64,000 nucleotides of DNA. Origin: Tetrahymena thermophila SB210. Lineage: Eukaryota; Ciliophora; Oligohymenophorea; Hymenostomatida; Tetrahymenidae. Location: the NCBI RefSeq assembly GCF_000189635.1, contig NW_002476420.1:250683-314682 (forward strand). Direction: 5' to 3'. The notes beneath the pieces are model-generated. The model saw only the letters and a program-made list of their open reading frames with translations, had not been told where the DNA came from and did not search any database. Below are positions 61,101 through 64,000 of this stretch, piece by piece. A program made the translations under genes and the position numbers. How positions within the stretch are numbered: the stretch's first letter is position 1; each line of letters opens with the position of its first letter.

Positions 61101-64000
61101 GGATTTATTTATTAATATTTTATTTGAAGGTTTTGAACAATATAAACCTTATTATTAATCATGTAATTATTTAATTATAAGAACCAATAAGAATCATATT
61201 TCTTAATGCTTAATTAAGCATTTTTATTAGTATCAGAATAAAGATAATGTTATTTATAATAAATATATTTAAATAATCTAATAAATACTCTTAAATATTT
61301 AATATTTTATTTTATATTAGGATACAGTTAATGCCAACCTTGTGTCGCTAATTCAGTTTGCTTAGGAGGATATTAATTACAAGTAAATGAGGGATATTGG
61401 AGATATAGCTTATATAGTTCTAATGTTATTTACTGCAATAACAATCCTTATAATTGTTTAGTTCCTGAATCTTCAAATGTTCCTTATACATGCAAGGAAG
61501 GCTACCAAGGTCCCCTTTGCCAAGCTTGTGATAACTAAAATAACTATTTCTCAAATGGAGATGGAAGATGCTATACTTGTAATAGTAACTGGATAACTAT
61601 TCTCATATTTGTAAATACTTTTCATTTGAAAATAAATTAATTGTATCAAATATTTAAATAAAAATCTTAGATTACCAAGAAATTGATTTTCCTATGTTAC
61701 GAATGCTTTTTCATATACACTGCTGTGTTTGCAAACACCCTATTTGCTACAAGGTAAATTAAATTAAATTTTCAATATTAAAATTTTATTGAATTCTAAA
61801 TTTTTTTTATAAATTTAGAGGTCATGAGTGTCATGCATTAAATGTCAGAAGATTAAACAAGGTTTATGTAAGAATCATCTAAACATATTTCCAAATTATG
61901 TCTTTAATTATCTCCTAATACTTTATTGTGGGCTAGGAGCTTTTCAATTTTGTAAACCAAGTCTTCTAAATTATTGGATTCCCAGTCGATTCAGTGAATT
62001 ACAATTATGAGTGCTGGTTTTACTAATTTTTTGGGTCTAAAAATGAAATCTATGCTTATTATGCAAGTTTGATTTCGCTTTGTGAACCTCTCTTCAAGAT
62101 AAGCGTAGTATTTGTAGTTTGGCTTATAAAGAGGGCATTCAAAATACAATGGCTAAAAAATAGATATTTCATCATATCTATAACTTCTATCATTCTAATA
62201 GAGCAACTAGGTGTTATTTAAATTCTATTAGGGTCTTTTAAGTGCATTTCTATACCAGATGGTGGCTCTTATATGGAAAGGAACCCCAACGTCTCATGCT
62301 AATCAGATGATTATCACATCTTTACAGGTTTTATTTATATTCCTATGATGGTTTTATGGGCTGGCGGATTCACTCTACTGCTATTCTTTTATATTTTCAA
62401 AAACAAGGTTTATATTTTTTTTTAAATTGATTGATTTGATTTAATTATGAAATATTTTCAAGAAAAAAATTTTTAATTTCTCATAAAAATAAAAAGAAAA
62501 ATTTGGAGTCAAAGCAAATGAAGCTGTTCTTCGGTTTCTACTATATGTGTTTTAGACAAAAGTATTTTTACTGGGATGTTATTATTTATATGATGAAGTT
62601 GCTGTTGTTAATGTTAAATTATTTCGTTTTAGACAGTGATAAACTCCGTTTTTCTTGCACTACGCTTATTTTACTTGGATACTGTTTAGCAATTAAAATC
62701 TATAAACCTTATACTTTAGATAGATAAAATAAGTGTGATTAAATTTTATTCTACAATCTTATTTTCACTATGTTCCTATGCTATAATATTGATAATACTA
62801 ATAGCAATTCACTTAATATACTTCTTATAGCACTACTCTGCATATCAAATCTCTCATTTTTAGGTTATATTTCTTGGAGAATGTTTTACATCGTTAGATA
62901 CTTCTTCAAGAAGTTTAGAAGTGGTGTTCCCACAATTTCCAAAAACTCTGTTAAAAAACTGTAAATTTATTTAATTCTTTTATTGTTAATATTTCATTGT
63001 AAAAAAAATTTCTCAAAAAGCTTTCAAACAAAAAAAATCAAAATTAAAATTTAAAGTGAAATTAAAAAGAAATTTTAAATCAAAATATTTTTCAGAAAAA
63101 AATAGCTTTTTTTTAATTTAAAATATTTAATTAAAAAAACTGAATAATATGATTTTAAAATTAATAGTGACAAAAGCCTTTAAGAAGAAAGTGAAGATGA
63201 AGAGCAAAAGAATTATTTAATGTAGGCTGAACTTGAATATAACCACTTAGAAATAGCAATAAAAGATGAAAATAATGAAGAAGTGATTATTAAAGAAGAT
63301 GATGAGGAAATTCAAAATATTAATTTAAAGTAAGGTGGAGGTATTATTCCTTCCAAAAAGCAAGAAACAGAGAATATCAGGTAACGTTATGAATTGCATC
63401 AATACCTTAAGAGTATGGTAGAGCATAATCAAAATTAGCCAGTTTAGATCGACTAGTTACTAGATGAAGATCAAGAAGATTCATATAATTAAGATGCTTC
63501 TCCTCATTCATCTAATCATAATATTGGAAAAACTAGTTTCGCCTTTTAAAAGAAAGGCCAACATAACTAAGGTGGTAGCATTCTAATATAAAATAATAGG
63601 GCTCCTGCATTTAAGAGTTTTAATAATAATTTAGGTAAACATGAATTCGGTAACAAAAAGAAATCGTTCATGAATAGCTAAATTGGATATGATTCCAGTA
63701 AACACTCGAATCAATAATCTGTGATTTTGAATTTTAACAACAATAATCCCCTAAAGGATTCTCGTAATAAAGAATCTGTTGAAGGAGCAAGTGGAGCTAG
63801 CAATAATATTAAAGATAATTATTATAATTAGCATGAAAATAGAGAATTCTAGAGTAGCTATATTAGCCATAATTCATAACATGTATAACATGTAGCAGCC
63901 TTGAAAAAGAGTTTCATTCACCATGTGGAAAGATAATTTATGAATAAAAAAAAGGCTAAAGCATCAATGGCTAATCGCAACTACTCTAATTAATATGGTG
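55128..64000 (+). CDS. giant surface protein: beta-helix ectodomain, Cys-rich module, multi-TM, long tail (runs off right edge)
   Basis: Nine exons keep phase throughout: 55128-57120, 57538-58013, 58064-59212, 59272-60676, 61321-61610, 61671-61753, 61819-62407, 62497-62960 and 63168 to the edge, at least 2427 codons. A hydrophobic signal segment (FRVILVLQSIIQIIVAA) is followed by NVLNIYVNSDSPSNGDGS, a typical start of pectin-lyase-like folds. Residues up to about 1670 contain repeated N-rich turns (FKNFTLTNS; GGAIFLSG; NNIFQNNEAKRGGAIF; GGSVYISKD; GGAIFIYK) as in right-handed parallel beta-helices. A cysteine-rich module follows (CNYCQQGVY, CQPCVANSVC, GYQGPLCQACD, GRCYTC). Then come about seven hydrophobic spans (NWITILIF, LIFLCYECFFIYTAVF, VVFVVWLI, ITSIILIEQL, YIPMMVLWAG, KLLLLMLNYF, ILLIALLCI) and an acidic, N/Q-rich tail. 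Similar multidomain proteins form families in ciliates; an adhesion or receptor role is inference. Confidence 0.85.

Noticed and set aside
1..64000. Reading the window with the standard genetic code as many short genes
   Set aside because: Frames ending at TAA or TAG continue as coherent proteins through those codons with matching domains (lipase, RING/TRAF, alpha-kinase, SANT), so TAA/TAG are glutamine here.
1..64000. tRNA, 5S, CRISPR or telomere repeats
   Set aside because: No tRNA B-box-like word in a plausible cloverleaf, no regularly spaced repeat array, and no G4T2/C4A2 repeats were seen.

Overview
This window is ciliate nuclear DNA, almost certainly macronuclear and Tetrahymena-like. 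The evidence is direct. Base composition is extremely AT-rich. Every convincing protein uses TAA and TAG as internal glutamine codons and stops only at TGA. Introns are AT-rich with GT...AG ends. The window also carries a dense-core-granule lattice (Grl) protein gene, a family characteristic of Tetrahymena. Read with the standard code, all real genes look like strings of short ORFs; read with TGA as the only stop, sixteen protein-coding genes emerge. I saw no telomeric repeats, tRNA, rRNA, CRISPR array or transposon-like element.

Layout, left half. 1-3190 (-) is the 5' part of a large unknown gene. 3814-4323 (+) is a two-TM protein. 5078-6001 (-) is a secreted-then-membrane-anchored protein. 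6557-7154 (+) is a FHIT/HIT-family hydrolase. 7619-12587 (-) is a TORTIFOLIA1/SPIRAL2-like microtubule-associated protein. 14543-16546 (+) is an acid lipase. 16900-17937 (+) is a RING plus TRAF-type zinc finger protein. 19283-20776 (-) is a putative N-myristoylated protein, with a small upstream gene or exon at 20880-21155. 23466-24290 (+) is a stand-alone alpha-kinase. Three tandem paralogues of a multi-pass membrane protein follow at 25918-28017, 29684-31783 and 33848-35914 (all -).

Layout, right half. 40054-41502 (+) is the granule lattice protein, with codon use unlike its neighbours. 43320-46538 (-) is an intronless Q/N/K/S-rich protein. 48046-50501 (-) is a very short BDP1 (TFIIIB B'' subunit). 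55128 to beyond the right edge (+) is a very large surface protein: signal peptide, beta-helix-like ectodomain, cysteine-rich module, multi-TM region and long cytoplasmic tail. It resolves into nine phase-consistent exons.

The genes do not form an operon or obvious pathway. They are independent eukaryotic genes in mixed orientations, separated by AT-rich spacers of 0.35-4.6 kb. The spacers hold microsatellites, several diverged short tandem duplications, and two stretches that look like decayed coding sequence. The most notable items are the ancient three-copy membrane-protein cluster, the complete TOR1-like protein in a ciliate, the minimal BDP1, and the giant beta-helix/multi-TM surface protein.
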